A DNA stretch of 64,000 nt from Flavobacterium aquariorum (GCF_003254745.1 NZ_QKXH01000001.1:186001-250000), one strand, 5' to 3'; counted from the stretch's first letter, positions 35,202-45,617 are shown. The notes: generated from the sequence alone by a model not told the origin. A program made the numbers and translations.

Positions 35202-35642
35202 ATGCCTAATACAGATTTTCCTATCCCAAAGTTCCATTTTAGTGTTGAATGGGGCGGTACAAAAATAGCTTTCACCGAGGTTTCCGGTCTAAATAAAGAA
35301 ATGGATGTTATAGAGCACCGCGTAGGTTCCAGTCCAGAGTTTTTCAAGAAAAAAATGCCCGGTTTGCAAAAATTAAGCAACATTTCACTCAAAAGAGGTG
35401 TTTTTGCAGGCGACAATGAATTTTATCAATGGTACAATACTGTAGCAATGAACACTGTCGAGAGACGCAATATCACCATTTCACTCTTAAACGAAAACCA
35501 CACACCAGTCGTGGTCTGGAAAGTAAAAGACTGCTTTATTGTATCCTTAAAATGCTCAGACATGAAAGCTGATGCAAACGAAGCTGCAATAGATACAGTC
35601 GAGATTGCCAACCACGGATTTACGATGGAACACGTAGCTTAA
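35202..35642 (+). CDS. eCIS inner tube protein (Afp1/Pvc1-like)
   Basis: This 146-aa protein of the phage T4 gp19-like family has the motif FHFSVEWGGTKIAFTEVSGL near the start, VIEHRVGSSPEFFKKKMPGLQKLSNISLKRG in the middle, and YQWYN. Hexameric rings of this protein stack into the tube that carries cargo and is pushed out when the sheath contracts. It is only 4 bases from the second tube gene. Being the first of the pair and lacking extra domains, it is likely the main tube subunit. Confidence 0.95.
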   Translation: MPNTDFPIPKFHFSVEWGGTKIAFTEVSGLNKEMDVIEHRVGSSPEFFKKKMPGLQKLSNISLKRGVFAGDNEFYQWYNTVAMNTVERRNITISLLNENHTPVVVWKVKDCFIVSLKCSDMKADANEAAIDTVEIANHGFTMEHVA

Positions 35643-35646
35643 CGTT

Positions 35647-36105
35647 ATGGCGAGTTCAAATCCTATAGTAGGCTTTCATTTTTCGGTGATTTTTGAACTG
35701 TTACCCCAGTTTAGTATTGATACCAAGTTTCAAAGTGTGGGTGGTTTAAAAGGAACTCTGGAAATGGAATCGGTGAAAGAAGGCGGCCAAAACCGGTTTA
35801 CGCATCAATTACCCATACGATCGGGATATCAGGATTTAGTGCTCAAAAGAGGACTTACTTCGGATATGTCTGGCGTATCGATGTGGTGTTTGAATGCCAT
35901 TGAAAATTTCAATTTCAGTCCGGCCAATCTGGTGGTTTCCTTATTAAATGAAAATGGAAACCCTGTAAAGGCTTGGTATGTATCACATGCCATTCCATTA
36001 TCGATAGATTACGGAGATTTTAACGCCGAAGAAAATAAAATTGTCATTGAATCAATTGCCTTGAAATACAATTTTTTCAAAGAAATCCCAATTCCAAGTT
36101 TTTAA
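35647..36105 (+). CDS. eCIS second tube protein (Afp5/Pvc5-like)
   Basis: This 152-aa gp19-like paralogue of the preceding protein has the same plan: GFHFSVIFELLPQFSIDTKFQSVGGL, then RSGYQDLVLKRGL and SLLNENGNPVKAW. In AFP and PVC a second tube-like protein (Afp5/Pvc5) forms the first ring above the baseplate and adapts the spike to the tube. The position directly after the main tube gene and before the LysM protein fits that role. It ends with hydrophobic strands and no extra domain. Confidence 0.9.
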   Translation: MASSNPIVGFHFSVIFELLPQFSIDTKFQSVGGLKGTLEMESVKEGGQNRFTHQLPIRSGYQDLVLKRGLTSDMSGVSMWCLNAIENFNFSPANLVVSLLNENGNPVKAWYVSHAIPLSIDYGDFNAEENKIVIESIALKYNFFKEIPIPSF

Positions 36106-36138
36106 AAAATCAACTGTTTTTATTTTACACTGAAAATT

Positions 36139-36312
36139 ATGCCGATAGAAATCAAAGAATTGCGCATTGTAGTTAAAATTGAAGAGGAAAAACCTTCATT
36201 TCAATCCCAAACTCCTTTGGATAAAGTGCAGTTAGAATTTATAAAATCGGAGCTTATTCGCGAATGCACCTCTAAAGTTTTAGAAAAAATAAAAGAAAAA
36301 TCGGAACGATGA
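36139..36312 (+). CDS. 57-aa DUF5908-like eCIS protein
   Basis: This short gene lies between the second tube and LysM genes. It encodes 57 aa beginning MPIEIKELRIVVKIEEE and ending with a helix (LIRECTSKVLEKIKEK). Very small proteins with the PIEI-EL-I--K start (DUF5908) recur at this position in eCIS clusters, where AFP has Afp6. Its stop overlaps the next ATG (ATGA at 36309-36312), showing translational coupling. Role unknown; it may help baseplate assembly. Confidence 0.8.
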   Translation: MPIEIKELRIVVKIEEEKPSFQSQTPLDKVQLEFIKSELIRECTSKVLEKIKEKSER

Positions 36313-37079
36313 TACAAGCTGCTTTAGGTATTATAGACAAAATGAGGATTGAGGTTTTCGAGACTAATGATTACGAAAAAGATCCCAAGAAAACCATTTT
36401 TGTACAACTCAATCCAGAGAAGTACACCATGAAACACAATGTTGTTTTTAATGAAAGTCAGCCTATGGGAGCCACTGGCAACGATTTGAAATTCAACAAA
36501 ATTGAGGGTGAAGAGGTGACTTTCGAATTCCTTTTTGACAGCTCAGGTGTAATTCCTCCAGGTAAAATAAAAGATGGTAAAGGGAAAATGTCATTTTTGG
36601 ATAAAGCTGGTGATGTTTTTGATGCATTAAAACCAGCCATTGTTAATCCTTTTGACGAGGTAAAATCGGTAGAAGAAGATTTGGAAGCCTTCAAAAATCT
36701 CTTGTTAGGCTACAATGGCAAAACGCATCATACCGCATACTTACAACTTTTATGGGGCGGTTACAGTTTGCAATGCCGCTTAAAAAACATGGAAATTGAG
36801 TACTATTTGTTTCGAAAAGACGGAAAACCTATTAGAGCCAAAGCCAAATGTACTTTCAAAGGAACTGTAGCTTATAAAATCATGGTTGCAGAACAAAAGA
36901 AAAGTTCTCCAGACCTTACTCATGAAAGGAAATTTGAAATGAATGACAAGCTTACTCTTATATCCGAAAACATATATGAAAACCCCAATTATTATATAGA
37001 TGTGGCCCAATCAAATGCCATTTTGAGTTTTAGAAATATTCGTTTTGGTACAAATTTGATTTTTCCACCAATAAAATAA
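36309..37079 (+). CDS. eCIS LysM-type tube/baseplate protein (Afp7/Pvc7-like)
   Basis: This 256-aa protein starts with the tube-initiator-like segment VQLNPEKYTMKHNVVFNESQPMG typical of Afp7/Pvc7 family members. It carries GYNGKTHHTAYLQLLWGGYSLQCRLKNMEIEYYLFRKDGKPIRA in the middle. The last 45 residues resemble a LysM motif (MNDKLTLISENIYENPNYY, then NIRFGTNLIFPP). In known particles this protein joins the tube to the spike, and its LysM points to the particle interior. It is coupled to the 57-aa gene by a start/stop overlap. Confidence 0.88.
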   Translation: MIQAALGIIDKMRIEVFETNDYEKDPKKTIFVQLNPEKYTMKHNVVFNESQPMGATGNDLKFNKIEGEEVTFEFLFDSSGVIPPGKIKDGKGKMSFLDKAGDVFDALKPAIVNPFDEVKSVEEDLEAFKNLLLGYNGKTHHTAYLQLLWGGYSLQCRLKNMEIEYYLFRKDGKPIRAKAKCTFKGTVAYKIMVAEQKKSSPDLTHERKFEMNDKLTLISENIYENPNYYIDVAQSNAILSFRNIRFGTNLIFPPIK

Positions 37080-37085
37080 TTCAAT

Positions 37086-38753
37086 ATGCCAATAAAACCC
37101 TATATCGATGAAGATGAAGTCTTGAAACTAGAAATTCTGGTGAAGGATAAAAATGATGGATTGGATACCTTACTCAAAGAAGCACATGTTCATTTTGAGC
37201 TTAATAAGATTCCATCGGCTAAATTCACGTTCATTGCTTCAAATAGGGATGTTGATAAAAAGGAAACATTTCCCAGTGATGCTTTAAAGGAAAATGATGA
37301 AATCACTTTTAATGTTACCATTAAAAAAGAAAAAAAAACACTTTTTAAAGGAGTAATAAAGGCTACTGAAAAAGTACAGGATGGTAATTTTATCAATATA
37401 AAAATAGAATGCAAAGATATCGCCTTTGACATGACATTGCCCAGTACAGAACCAGAAACCAACAACCAAACTTTTGAAGACAAATTAAAATTATTCACAA
37501 AAAAATTAAAACTTAATGATGAATTATCTGGAAAAGATTGGGGAAAAGAAAAAATAACACACAACTCGGCCACGTTGCCTTGGGATTTTGTATTAGGCTA
37601 TTTGGATTCGGTTGGAGTTTTTGTATCTATAAAAAACGGTGAGTTTAATGGCGTAGATTTATTAAAAACGCCTCCTACAGAAAAATATTTAGCCGAAAAC
37701 GGTATTAATGTTTTCTCTTTTACAGGAAAATCAGATGAGACCAAAAAATTAAAAAAAGCGATCATTGAGCATTGGGATCCAGCAACGCAAAAAATAGTTA
37801 AAACCGAAGAAACACAAGAAGCCATAAATCCTTTTGAGAAATTAATAAAACTCAATGAGAACAGATTTAGTGAAGCGACTGTAAAACGAATGCTCAAAGC
37901 AATTCTAAAGAAAAGTGAGCTCCAAACCATAAATGGTAAAGTGCAAACTTTTGGCAATCTGGAAGCACATACGGGCGATTTTATAAAATGTAATAAGGTA
38001 AATGAAAAAATAGACAATAAGCCCATCATCATTAGTGCCATAGAACATACTATTGAAAATGGAAGTTGGAAAACCGAATATACTTTAGGATTTGAAGGAG
38101 AACCTTCATTTGCAGAAAATGCAAGTAAACAAACAGCAAGTCCACAAGCACAAATGGGACAGACGAATGCTATTAGTGGATTGCAAATAGGCGTCGTGGT
38201 ACAGATTGAAGAAGACCCTAATAAGGAATTCAGGATTAAAGTTCGCATCCCTACACTGTCCGAAAAAGGAGAAGGCGTTTGGGCCAGACTTGCCACTCTC
38301 AATGCCTCAAAAGAAATGGGAAGTTATTTTATACCAAGTGTAGATGATGAAGTTATATTGGGTTGTTTAGGTAATAATCCGGACACACCAATTATTTTGG
38401 GAAGTTTATACAGCAGTGCAAAACCAATGCCTATTCAAATCAAAAAAGAAAATTATATAAAAGGTTTTGTTACCAAAGAAGGTACCCAAGTTCTCCTCGA
38501 TGACGAAAAAAAATCTATCGAACTCAGTACCAAAAAAGGAAACAAACTCTTGATAAGTGATGATGAAAAAGGATTTGTTTTAGAAGATGAAAACAAAAAT
38601 AAAATAACGATGAACAAAGATGGAATTACGATAGAAAGCAGCAAAGACTTTATTGTAAAAGCGTCTGGAGACGTCAAAATTGACGGGATGGGCTGCAGTG
38701 TAAATGCATCCGGAAACATGGAATTGAAAGGGGGAATCATAAAAATAAACTAA
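37086..38753 (+). CDS. eCIS VgrG-like spike protein (Afp8/Pvc8-like)
   Basis: This 555-aa protein combines a gp27-like base (about residues 1-340), an OB-fold domain (GLQIGVVVQIEEDPNKEFRIKVRIP to GSLYSSAKPMP, about 365-450) and a C-terminal beta-helix needle of short repeating strands (KSIELSTKKGNKLLISDD to IDGMGCSVNASGNMELKGG). It forms the trimeric spike that pierces the target. Only one base separates its stop from the PAAR gene, which encodes the tip. Confidence 0.93.
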   Translation: MPIKPYIDEDEVLKLEILVKDKNDGLDTLLKEAHVHFELNKIPSAKFTFIASNRDVDKKETFPSDALKENDEITFNVTIKKEKKTLFKGVIKATEKVQDGNFINIKIECKDIAFDMTLPSTEPETNNQTFEDKLKLFTKKLKLNDELSGKDWGKEKITHNSATLPWDFVLGYLDSVGVFVSIKNGEFNGVDLLKTPPTEKYLAENGINVFSFTGKSDETKKLKKAIIEHWDPATQKIVKTEETQEAINPFEKLIKLNENRFSEATVKRMLKAILKKSELQTINGKVQTFGNLEAHTGDFIKCNKVNEKIDNKPIIISAIEHTIENGSWKTEYTLGFEGEPSFAENASKQTASPQAQMGQTNAISGLQIGVVVQIEEDPNKEFRIKVRIPTLSEKGEGVWARLATLNASKEMGSYFIPSVDDEVILGCLGNNPDTPIILGSLYSSAKPMPIQIKKENYIKGFVTKEGTQVLLDDEKKSIELSTKKGNKLLISDDEKGFVLEDENKNKITMNKDGITIESSKDFIVKASGDVKIDGMGCSVNASGNMELKGGIIKIN

Positions 38754-38754
38754 T

Positions 38755-39045
38755 ATGCCAGCAGCAGCAAGAGCATCGGATATGCACGTTTGTCCATCCA
38801 CAACTGGGACAGTTCCTCATGTTGGCGGACCTATTTTGCCGGGTGGCAATACAACTGTGCTCATAGGTGGTATGCCAGCCGCAGTTGTGGGAGATAATTG
38901 TGTATGCACTGGCCCACCTGATTCCATTACAAAAGGCTCAGCAACCGTTACCATTGGTGGAAAAGCGGCGGCTAGAATGGGAGATTCAGCGGCACATGGA
39001 GGAACAATAATACTAGGATGTCCAACAGTTTTAATAGGAGGTTAG
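38755..39045 (+). CDS. PAAR tip protein
   Basis: The 96-aa protein is a single full-length PAAR domain: DMHVCPSTTGTVPHVGGPILPG at the start, glycine-rich turns (TTVLIGGMPAAVVGD, SATVTIGGKAAARMGD) and HGGTIILGCPTVLIGG at the end. His and Cys residues in these loops bind the zinc that sharpens the tip. It caps the spike protein encoded just upstream. There is no C-terminal toxin extension. Confidence 0.96.
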   Translation: MPAAARASDMHVCPSTTGTVPHVGGPILPGGNTTVLIGGMPAAVVGDNCVCTGPPDSITKGSATVTIGGKAAARMGDSAAHGGTIILGCPTVLIGG

Positions 39046-39052
39046 AAAAAAT

Positions 39053-39463
39053 ATGAACGACGAAACATTTATAGGAACAGGCTGGAGTTTTCCACCCACA
39101 TTTAATCCCATTTCCGGATCAGTAGAAACGGTAAATGGAGTGACTGACATTAACCAAAGTTTGCAAATTCTTTTGGGGACGAAACTCGGCGAACGCATTT
39201 TAAGATCCGATTTTGGGTGCAATCTTACCCCCTTGTTATTTGAAAACATAACCGTTACCCTGCTAACCAAAATAAAAGGAATTGTAAAAATGGCGATACT
39301 CAAATACGAACCCAGAATAGACCTCAACAATGTTTCTTTTAGTTCCGAAGAAACGTCACAGGGACTAATAAAATTAGAAATAGAATACACTGTAAGAACC
39401 ACCAACTCAAGACAGAATTACGTATATCCTTTTTATCTGGAAGAAGGTACCTACATAAAATAA
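39053..39463 (+). CDS. gp25-like baseplate wedge protein (Afp9/Pvc9-like)
   Basis: This 136-aa protein fits the gp25/lysozyme-like wedge family: INQSLQILLGTKLGERILRSDFGCNL includes the conserved GER-(M/L)R-(D/N)-(F/Y)G core, followed by helical LLTKIKGIVKMAILKYEPRI. It bridges the central hub and the wedges and starts sheath polymerisation. It follows the PAAR gene by 7 bases and precedes the two large baseplate genes, the order seen in AFP and PVC. Confidence 0.95.
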   Translation: MNDETFIGTGWSFPPTFNPISGSVETVNGVTDINQSLQILLGTKLGERILRSDFGCNLTPLLFENITVTLLTKIKGIVKMAILKYEPRIDLNNVSFSSEETSQGLIKLEIEYTVRTTNSRQNYVYPFYLEEGTYIK

Positions 39464-39506
39464 GTGTTGCCACCTATTACTGAACTCTTATACTAAAAAT
39501 AAAAAA

Positions 39507-42500
39507 ATGGACAATTGCTCATCAAACATATCAATTCACCAAGGAATGGGAACTACCCAAGAAGAGCGATTTTTGATGGCCCTAAAACCCGATTATTTTC
39601 TTATTGATGAAAGAAAAGAAGTTGATTTTATAGCCTTTGCCCAAAAAATGGCCACTCATATAAAATTCTATAATGATACCAATGTTGAAGATGGTAATTG
39701 GTCTAACTTTTTTCAATGGGAATCGACAGCAATTCTTGTTCAACTGTATTTATGGGACGTACAAAAACTGCAAGAGCAATACAAAATTACTAAAACCAAA
39801 GTCAAAGCTTCAACGGTTACTGCTGATCGAAAAAAAATCCTTTTGTCGTATTTCGAAACCGTAAACAATCAATTCTTAGACTTTAATCGAAAAGTAAGTT
39901 TCTTAGATCCAATTATTTTAGCCAAAGAAACCTTGCAGGGAACAAGCCCGTATTTTATTCAAAAAATCAAGGATTTGAATGACAAAGTAACCGCAAGCAC
40001 AAATCCATTGGCATTAATTTCAAATTCACAATTTGACAAAAACGTACAACAACTTTATGGTTTAATTCACAATTGGAAACAGGTCGCGAGCGAAAGCATT
40101 GCCAATCAATTGGAAAATTACTCCAATCACAAACCTCATTTTACATTATACCTTTCATTTTTGAAACTTTTGGGAATTGCACAAAGCCAACTCAATGAGT
40201 TTACAAAAAGGCATCTTGATTTTTATTACAGAGACATTTTACAAATACAACCTGCGAATGCACGACCTGACTATGTACATCTTGTTCTTGAACCTACTCC
40301 AGAAAAGGCCGTGTTAGTACCCAAAGGTCGTGTTTTCCCTGCGGGTAAAAATTCATTGGGCAAAAACAAATTCTACGCTGCAACAACAGACCAAGCAATT
40401 AATGATGGAACTTTACACTCTTTTTTAAGTCATTATAAAGATTCTACTACACCTTGGAAGCAATCCGATTTTACAAAATCGAATGCTCAAAATACATCTT
40501 TCAATGTGTTTTCTAGTGCGGAAACAATTGTAGAAACGGGTTTGCTTATTGCTAGTCCGTTATTCTTCTTGAGCGGAGGTTACAGAGTGATTTTTCTCAA
40601 AATAAATGATGAAACTTTAGACTTATCCCACTATAAATTTTTTATTACTGGCGAAAAAAAAGTGATCGAAATTAATGCTACTTATTACTATGACAATTAT
40701 ATCTATCTAGAGATCTTAGCCTCAGAAAAAAAAATAATTGCTCATGATCCCAAAATCCACGGCAGTATAAATATAAAAACTAACTATCCCGTACTGAAGA
40801 TAGTATCACTGAATGGTGCAAAACAAATCGACATAACTCAGCTAGAAATCTACATTTATGTTTCAGGTTTTAAGAATTTTATTTTAGGCACAGACACGGG
40901 ATTGGTTGATACCAGCAAATCGTTCAAACCTTTTGGTGATTTTCCAAAAAACGGCAATGGTTTTGTCATTGGTTGTAACGAGTTTTTTGCCAAAAAAAAT
41001 GCCAATCTATCCCTCAATATCAATCCTTATTTTGCCAGTGGCCTTGATTTGCAAACAGAAAAACTAATTGATGGATTGTGGACCAATGCTCAAACTTTTA
41101 ATTATGAAATTGAAAATACAAACCCAATACAGGAATACCAGGAAAAAAACACATTGCCAAACTCTTCCAGCGTTTCAGGTTATGCTAAAATTATCCTGAA
41201 TGATACCGATTTTGCAGGAGAAAAATTTCTCGAAACTTTCATTACCCAAAGTAAAGCCACAAGCGGTACTCTTCCTGTTGCCCCCACTATTAATGAGATT
41301 AGTTTACAATATTCTGTTTCGGATACCTATAGCAATGGCGTATCAAATAACCCAATTGAAGTATATCACATTTTGCCTTTTGGATATAAAAAAGATGAAT
41401 TATATGACTCTAAATTTCCCCATGATGCTCCTCTTGGGGGTGAGCTTTATTTAGGATTTGAAAAAGTTGTTCCTAAAAACGGATTATCTCTTTTAATTCA
41501 GCTAGCAGAAGGAACTGCCAACCCAAGACAAGAACCAGCAACAATACAATGGTCATTCTTAAACCAAAATACATGGGTACCGATTGACTCTCATGAAATG
41601 GGCGATGAAACAAACGGACTCACACAGTCCGGACTGGTGGAATTAACGATTCCTGAATTTGACACCAGTCAAACTACCATTCTGGATAAATCTCTTTTTT
41701 GGATAAAAATAGCTGTAGATCGAACCGATGCCATTTGCCATTTTATTGGTGTTCACACTCAAGCATTGAAAGCAGTTCTAACCGATTTTGAGCAAAACGG
41801 TAGTTTCTTTATTGAAAACACACCAAAAGAAACCATCTCAAAATTTCATGAGCCTATTGATTTTATAAAAAAAGTAATCCAGCCGTATGCATCCTTTTCG
41901 GGTAAAAAACAAGAAGATGATCTTTTGCTTTACCAACGTTCCAGCGAAAGGCTTAGACACAAAAAAAGAGCCATCACTTCATGGGATTATGAACGATTGA
42001 TATTAGACGAATTTCCAGAAGTGCATCGGGTAAAATGTTTGAGCCATTACCGATATAATGCCACAACCATATCCAATGTTTCCGCAGGTTATATCACTTT
42101 GATTCCCATTGCAAAATCCAATAATTACCAAAATCCCATTTCCTGGAAACCGCTTTTGAGTTTGGGAATTATGAAAAAAATACAACAGCATATCGCCAAA
42201 ATAGCGTCGCCTCACGCCCGAATTTCGGTTAAAACACCCACTCTGGAAAAAATAGAAGTTAAATTTAAAGTCAAATACCGCGAAATTCCTGGTGCCGATA
42301 CTCGTTTATATGCTACCGAATTAATAAAAATCATCAATGCCTATTTAAGCCCTTGGGCTTTTGAAAATACTGAAGTCGTTTTTGCCAATGCCATAGAAAC
42401 TTCGTCTCTTATCCAATTAATCGACAATCAAATTTTTGTGGATTATATAACTGATTTTGAAGTCAATCAAATCATTCTCAATGACACAAACGATACTGTA

Positions 42501-42599
42501 AAAACAACTTATTATAAAGTAAAGGAAATTATTCCGATGACCGATTTCACCTTATTTGTACCCAATGAAACTCATTTTATAGAAGAAATAAATAATTGA
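39507..42599 (+). CDS. eCIS large baseplate protein (Afp11/Pvc11-like)
   Basis: This 1030-aa protein occupies the place of Afp11/Pvc11, which builds the baseplate wedges. The N-terminal 250 residues are helical. A J-like baseplate core is seen near residues 800-1000, including YQRSSERLRHKKRAITSWDYERLILDEFPEVHRVKCLSH and the beta strand RISVKTPTLEKIEVKFKVKY. The size matches the family. The stop lies 5 bases before the next start. Surface loops between about 450 and 750 are not similar to anything I recognise. Confidence 0.9.
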   Translation: MDNCSSNISIHQGMGTTQEERFLMALKPDYFLIDERKEVDFIAFAQKMATHIKFYNDTNVEDGNWSNFFQWESTAILVQLYLWDVQKLQEQYKITKTKVKASTVTADRKKILLSYFETVNNQFLDFNRKVSFLDPIILAKETLQGTSPYFIQKIKDLNDKVTASTNPLALISNSQFDKNVQQLYGLIHNWKQVASESIANQLENYSNHKPHFTLYLSFLKLLGIAQSQLNEFTKRHLDFYYRDILQIQPANARPDYVHLVLEPTPEKAVLVPKGRVFPAGKNSLGKNKFYAATTDQAINDGTLHSFLSHYKDSTTPWKQSDFTKSNAQNTSFNVFSSAETIVETGLLIASPLFFLSGGYRVIFLKINDETLDLSHYKFFITGEKKVIEINATYYYDNYIYLEILASEKKIIAHDPKIHGSINIKTNYPVLKIVSLNGAKQIDITQLEIYIYVSGFKNFILGTDTGLVDTSKSFKPFGDFPKNGNGFVIGCNEFFAKKNANLSLNINPYFASGLDLQTEKLIDGLWTNAQTFNYEIENTNPIQEYQEKNTLPNSSSVSGYAKIILNDTDFAGEKFLETFITQSKATSGTLPVAPTINEISLQYSVSDTYSNGVSNNPIEVYHILPFGYKKDELYDSKFPHDAPLGGELYLGFEKVVPKNGLSLLIQLAEGTANPRQEPATIQWSFLNQNTWVPIDSHEMGDETNGLTQSGLVELTIPEFDTSQTTILDKSLFWIKIAVDRTDAICHFIGVHTQALKAVLTDFEQNGSFFIENTPKETISKFHEPIDFIKKVIQPYASFSGKKQEDDLLLYQRSSERLRHKKRAITSWDYERLILDEFPEVHRVKCLSHYRYNATTISNVSAGYITLIPIAKSNNYQNPISWKPLLSLGIMKKIQQHIAKIASPHARISVKTPTLEKIEVKFKVKYREIPGADTRLYATELIKIINAYLSPWAFENTEVVFANAIETSSLIQLIDNQIFVDYITDFEVNQIILNDTNDTVKTTYYKVKEIIPMTDFTLFVPNETHFIEEINN

Positions 42600-42604
42600 T
42601 CCGT

Positions 42605-45600
42605 ATGAAAACCAATTATTTTATAGCAAAAGACCGAAAGCTCCTTCCCGCTCAAGATTATGATTTCTTGAGAAAAGAAGGTATGAAATATATCGAAAAA
42701 CTAGGGAACAAACTCTGGACAGATTACAATGCTCATGATCCAGGAATAACTATTCTTGAAGTTTTGTCCTATGCTATTACCGAGTTGGGTTATCGAAGTA
42801 GTTTTGATATTAAAAATATTTTGTGTGATAAATACGGGACAATTTCAAACCATACTTTTTTCCCAGCCAGCACTATTTTTCCTAATGCTCCGCTTACCGA
42901 AATCGATTATAGAAAACTACTCATTGACATTGACGGTATTTCTAATGCTTGGTTTTTGGCAACCAAAAAAACAGTTGATTCTTCAGGTTTTTTTGCGCCA
43001 CACGACAATGAGATTCCTATTTATATAAATCCTGTAGAAGACAAATTGAGTTTGAAATCGGTTGACAAAAATAATACTGCTCTCCAACAATTACCCCTTA
43101 GAGGCCTGAACAAAGTAATATTGGAACTGGAAGAAGACCCCAAACTTGGCGATTTGAATTCTACTCTTTTGGACTTCGAATTTTTGGACAATGACCGATG
43201 GGTTCAAGTAAATATCAACCCGATGTTTGAATCTTGGAACAATCCAAAAGCCAATTTACTAGAGGCACTGAGCAAGCCTGCTAAAATAAAAAGTAAAAAA
43301 ATTGAGAAAATAGACAACACAGTAGTACTTACTCTTTTTAAAACTCCAAGTGGTGTTGAATTTTTGACTTTTACCATTAGCTGTTATGATCCAAGCGAAA
43401 TAGATATTGTGTTGGCTCATTTTTCGGTTCCAAAAAATTATCTTGAATTGGTTACTCTTTTTAAAGATAAAAAAAATAAAGTCGATGATACCTTCCAATT
43501 AGTTCATCAAAAACTGCATCAAAACAGAAATTTCACTGGGGACTATTTATGCCTTTCGACTATAGAAAGTATCGAAATTGGGGTTTGTGTTGATATAGAA
43601 ATAGAGCCTCAAAGCAATGTCGTTGATGTTATGGCTCAAATTCAGATTGCCCTGTTTGATGTTATAAATCCTCCTATTCGGTTTTACACATTGGCGCAAT
43701 TACTGGAGCAAGGTTATCATTCCGAAGATTTATTTCTAGGCCCCAAACTAGATCATGGTTTCTTGAAAGATGAAGAGTTAATCAACTGCTCCTTGCCCAC
43801 TGCCATTCATTCCTCGGATATTATTGCTGTACTGATGGGGGTAAAAGGAGTGGTTTCAGTCAATAATCTTTTGCTTACCGCTTATGACAAAAACGGAAAA
43901 CCTATTCCCGGAAGTTCCAGCCAACCTTGGAGTTTAACTCTTTCTGGAGAAGTGAATCCTATTTTTACGCCGAAGAAATCGAAAATACTTTTGTTCCAAA
44001 AAAAGATCCCTTTTCTGCTTTCAGAAAACAATCAGATGTTGGTAGATCAGAGGATAGAAATCTATAAGTCTCAACAAAAAAACTACAAATTGCTTAACAC
44101 CAATAATGAACTGCCTTATCCATCTGGAACTTTTTATCAACTCGATGAGTTTTACAGTATTCAAGACGAGTTTCCCCAAAACTATGGTTTGGGCAAAAAC
44201 CAATTATCGGATAAAGAATCGGATCTTCGAAAAGCACAGGTCAATCAGCTCAAGGGTTACCTGCATTTTTACGATCAAATTCTGGCTGATTTTTTCAATC
44301 AATTGTACCATTCCAAAAATATTTTGGACACCGCAACAGTAGACAGAAGCTACTTCCCTAAGTTTCTTTCAAAAAACGATTGGACCGGCGATGAATTTTA
44401 TTCCAAAAATTTATACTCCACGACATTTGAGGATAATTTATGGATTCCAAATGACGACCATATCTCTATTTATGAAAACAAAACCGATTTCTACGAACGA
44501 CGCAATCGGGCATTAGACCATTTGATGTCTCGTTTTGGGGAGAGTTTCAATGATTATGTTTTCATGATGTATCAAGTCAATCAAGATGCAAAAGGCTTAG
44601 GGGAACTCAGTTTTCAATTTGAAGATTTAATACAGGACAAGCAAAATTTCATCAATGATTATCCCGAAATAAGCAGTAAAAGAGGTATTGGAATGGATTA
44701 CATAAATCCAAACACCCTCACTCCGCCTGATTTTTGGGGGTCCAATTCTAGAGGTGGCTATGAAAAACGCGTGGCTAAATTATTAGGTATTAATGACATT
44801 AGTTTAAGAAATGTTGCCAATGATGATAGCCCGCAATCTCAATTGTCAATCCCTACAAAACTTGGAGTTATCCATTTTAAAATTCAAAGTCCCGCTACCG
44901 ATTTGGTGATTAAATGGAGTTGGTTACAAGAACATATTTTTGATCCCAATGCCTATACGATTCATAAAGCGAGCACCAAATATTATCTCTATCTTGAAAA
45001 AGATGGCACTAAAATAGCGAAGGTAGACAAATCATTTGGCTCTTTTGAAGCAGCATACGACTATTACAATTCGTTGCTACAAGCTTTGAATGAAACTTTC
45101 GAGAATTTTTATTGCATCGAACATCTTTTACTCCGCCCTTTTCTAACAACTAATCAAGACAGTGATTTACTCACGGTTTGTTTGCAGGATGATTGCAAGG
45201 ATGAAGCCAATAATGACCCCTATTCTTTTAAAGCCACGATCGTTTTACCGGGTTATTTAACCCGTTTTCGAAACTTGACTTTTAGGAAATATGCCGAGAA
45301 AATTTTCAGACAAGAAGCTCCGGCACATGTGTTATTGAAAATTTGTTGGGTGAATGCAAATGACATGGCTCAGTTTCAAAAAGCCTATAAAAACTGGCTC
45401 GAAAACTACCGCTATTTTAGAATTAAATACTGTTCTAAAACACTGCTACCAAAAGACGAATCCAGCTTCTTGCTTCATCATAAAGAAATGATAACCGCTC
45501 TAAACGAATTGAATACAATGTACTCAGAAGGTAATTTATTCGATTGTCATTTGAGTGAAATAACTAACCCCATATTATTAGGAAATACAGCATTAGGAAC

Positions 45601-45607
45601 ACTTTAA
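42605..45607 (+). CDS. eCIS large baseplate protein (Afp12/Pvc12-like)
   Basis: The 1000-aa product follows the Afp11-like protein. Its start carries the conserved motif LGNKLWTDYNAHDPGITILEVLSYAITELGYRSSFDI, typical of the second baseplate wedge protein (an NAHDPG-type motif recurs in eCIS). Towards the C-terminus is FYCIEHLLLRPFL. The ATG at 42605 is used instead of the in-frame TTG at 42596. Together with the preceding protein it should form a wedge heterodimer of the six-fold baseplate. Confidence 0.9.
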   Translation: MKTNYFIAKDRKLLPAQDYDFLRKEGMKYIEKLGNKLWTDYNAHDPGITILEVLSYAITELGYRSSFDIKNILCDKYGTISNHTFFPASTIFPNAPLTEIDYRKLLIDIDGISNAWFLATKKTVDSSGFFAPHDNEIPIYINPVEDKLSLKSVDKNNTALQQLPLRGLNKVILELEEDPKLGDLNSTLLDFEFLDNDRWVQVNINPMFESWNNPKANLLEALSKPAKIKSKKIEKIDNTVVLTLFKTPSGVEFLTFTISCYDPSEIDIVLAHFSVPKNYLELVTLFKDKKNKVDDTFQLVHQKLHQNRNFTGDYLCLSTIESIEIGVCVDIEIEPQSNVVDVMAQIQIALFDVINPPIRFYTLAQLLEQGYHSEDLFLGPKLDHGFLKDEELINCSLPTAIHSSDIIAVLMGVKGVVSVNNLLLTAYDKNGKPIPGSSSQPWSLTLSGEVNPIFTPKKSKILLFQKKIPFLLSENNQMLVDQRIEIYKSQQKNYKLLNTNNELPYPSGTFYQLDEFYSIQDEFPQNYGLGKNQLSDKESDLRKAQVNQLKGYLHFYDQILADFFNQLYHSKNILDTATVDRSYFPKFLSKNDWTGDEFYSKNLYSTTFEDNLWIPNDDHISIYENKTDFYERRNRALDHLMSRFGESFNDYVFMMYQVNQDAKGLGELSFQFEDLIQDKQNFINDYPEISSKRGIGMDYINPNTLTPPDFWGSNSRGGYEKRVAKLLGINDISLRNVANDDSPQSQLSIPTKLGVIHFKIQSPATDLVIKWSWLQEHIFDPNAYTIHKASTKYYLYLEKDGTKIAKVDKSFGSFEAAYDYYNSLLQALNETFENFYCIEHLLLRPFLTTNQDSDLLTVCLQDDCKDEANNDPYSFKATIVLPGYLTRFRNLTFRKYAEKIFRQEAPAHVLLKICWVNANDMAQFQKAYKNWLENYRYFRIKYCSKTLLPKDESSFLLHHKEMITALNELNTMYSEGNLFDCHLSEITNPILLGNTALGTL

Positions 45608-45617
45608 AAATAGCATT

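Noticed and set aside
37598..38302. A 234-codon minus-strand frame inside the spike gene
   Set aside because: It lies wholly within a well-supported gene on the opposite strand. Its low-complexity Ser, Phe and Leu composition is what a reversed AT-rich gene produces.
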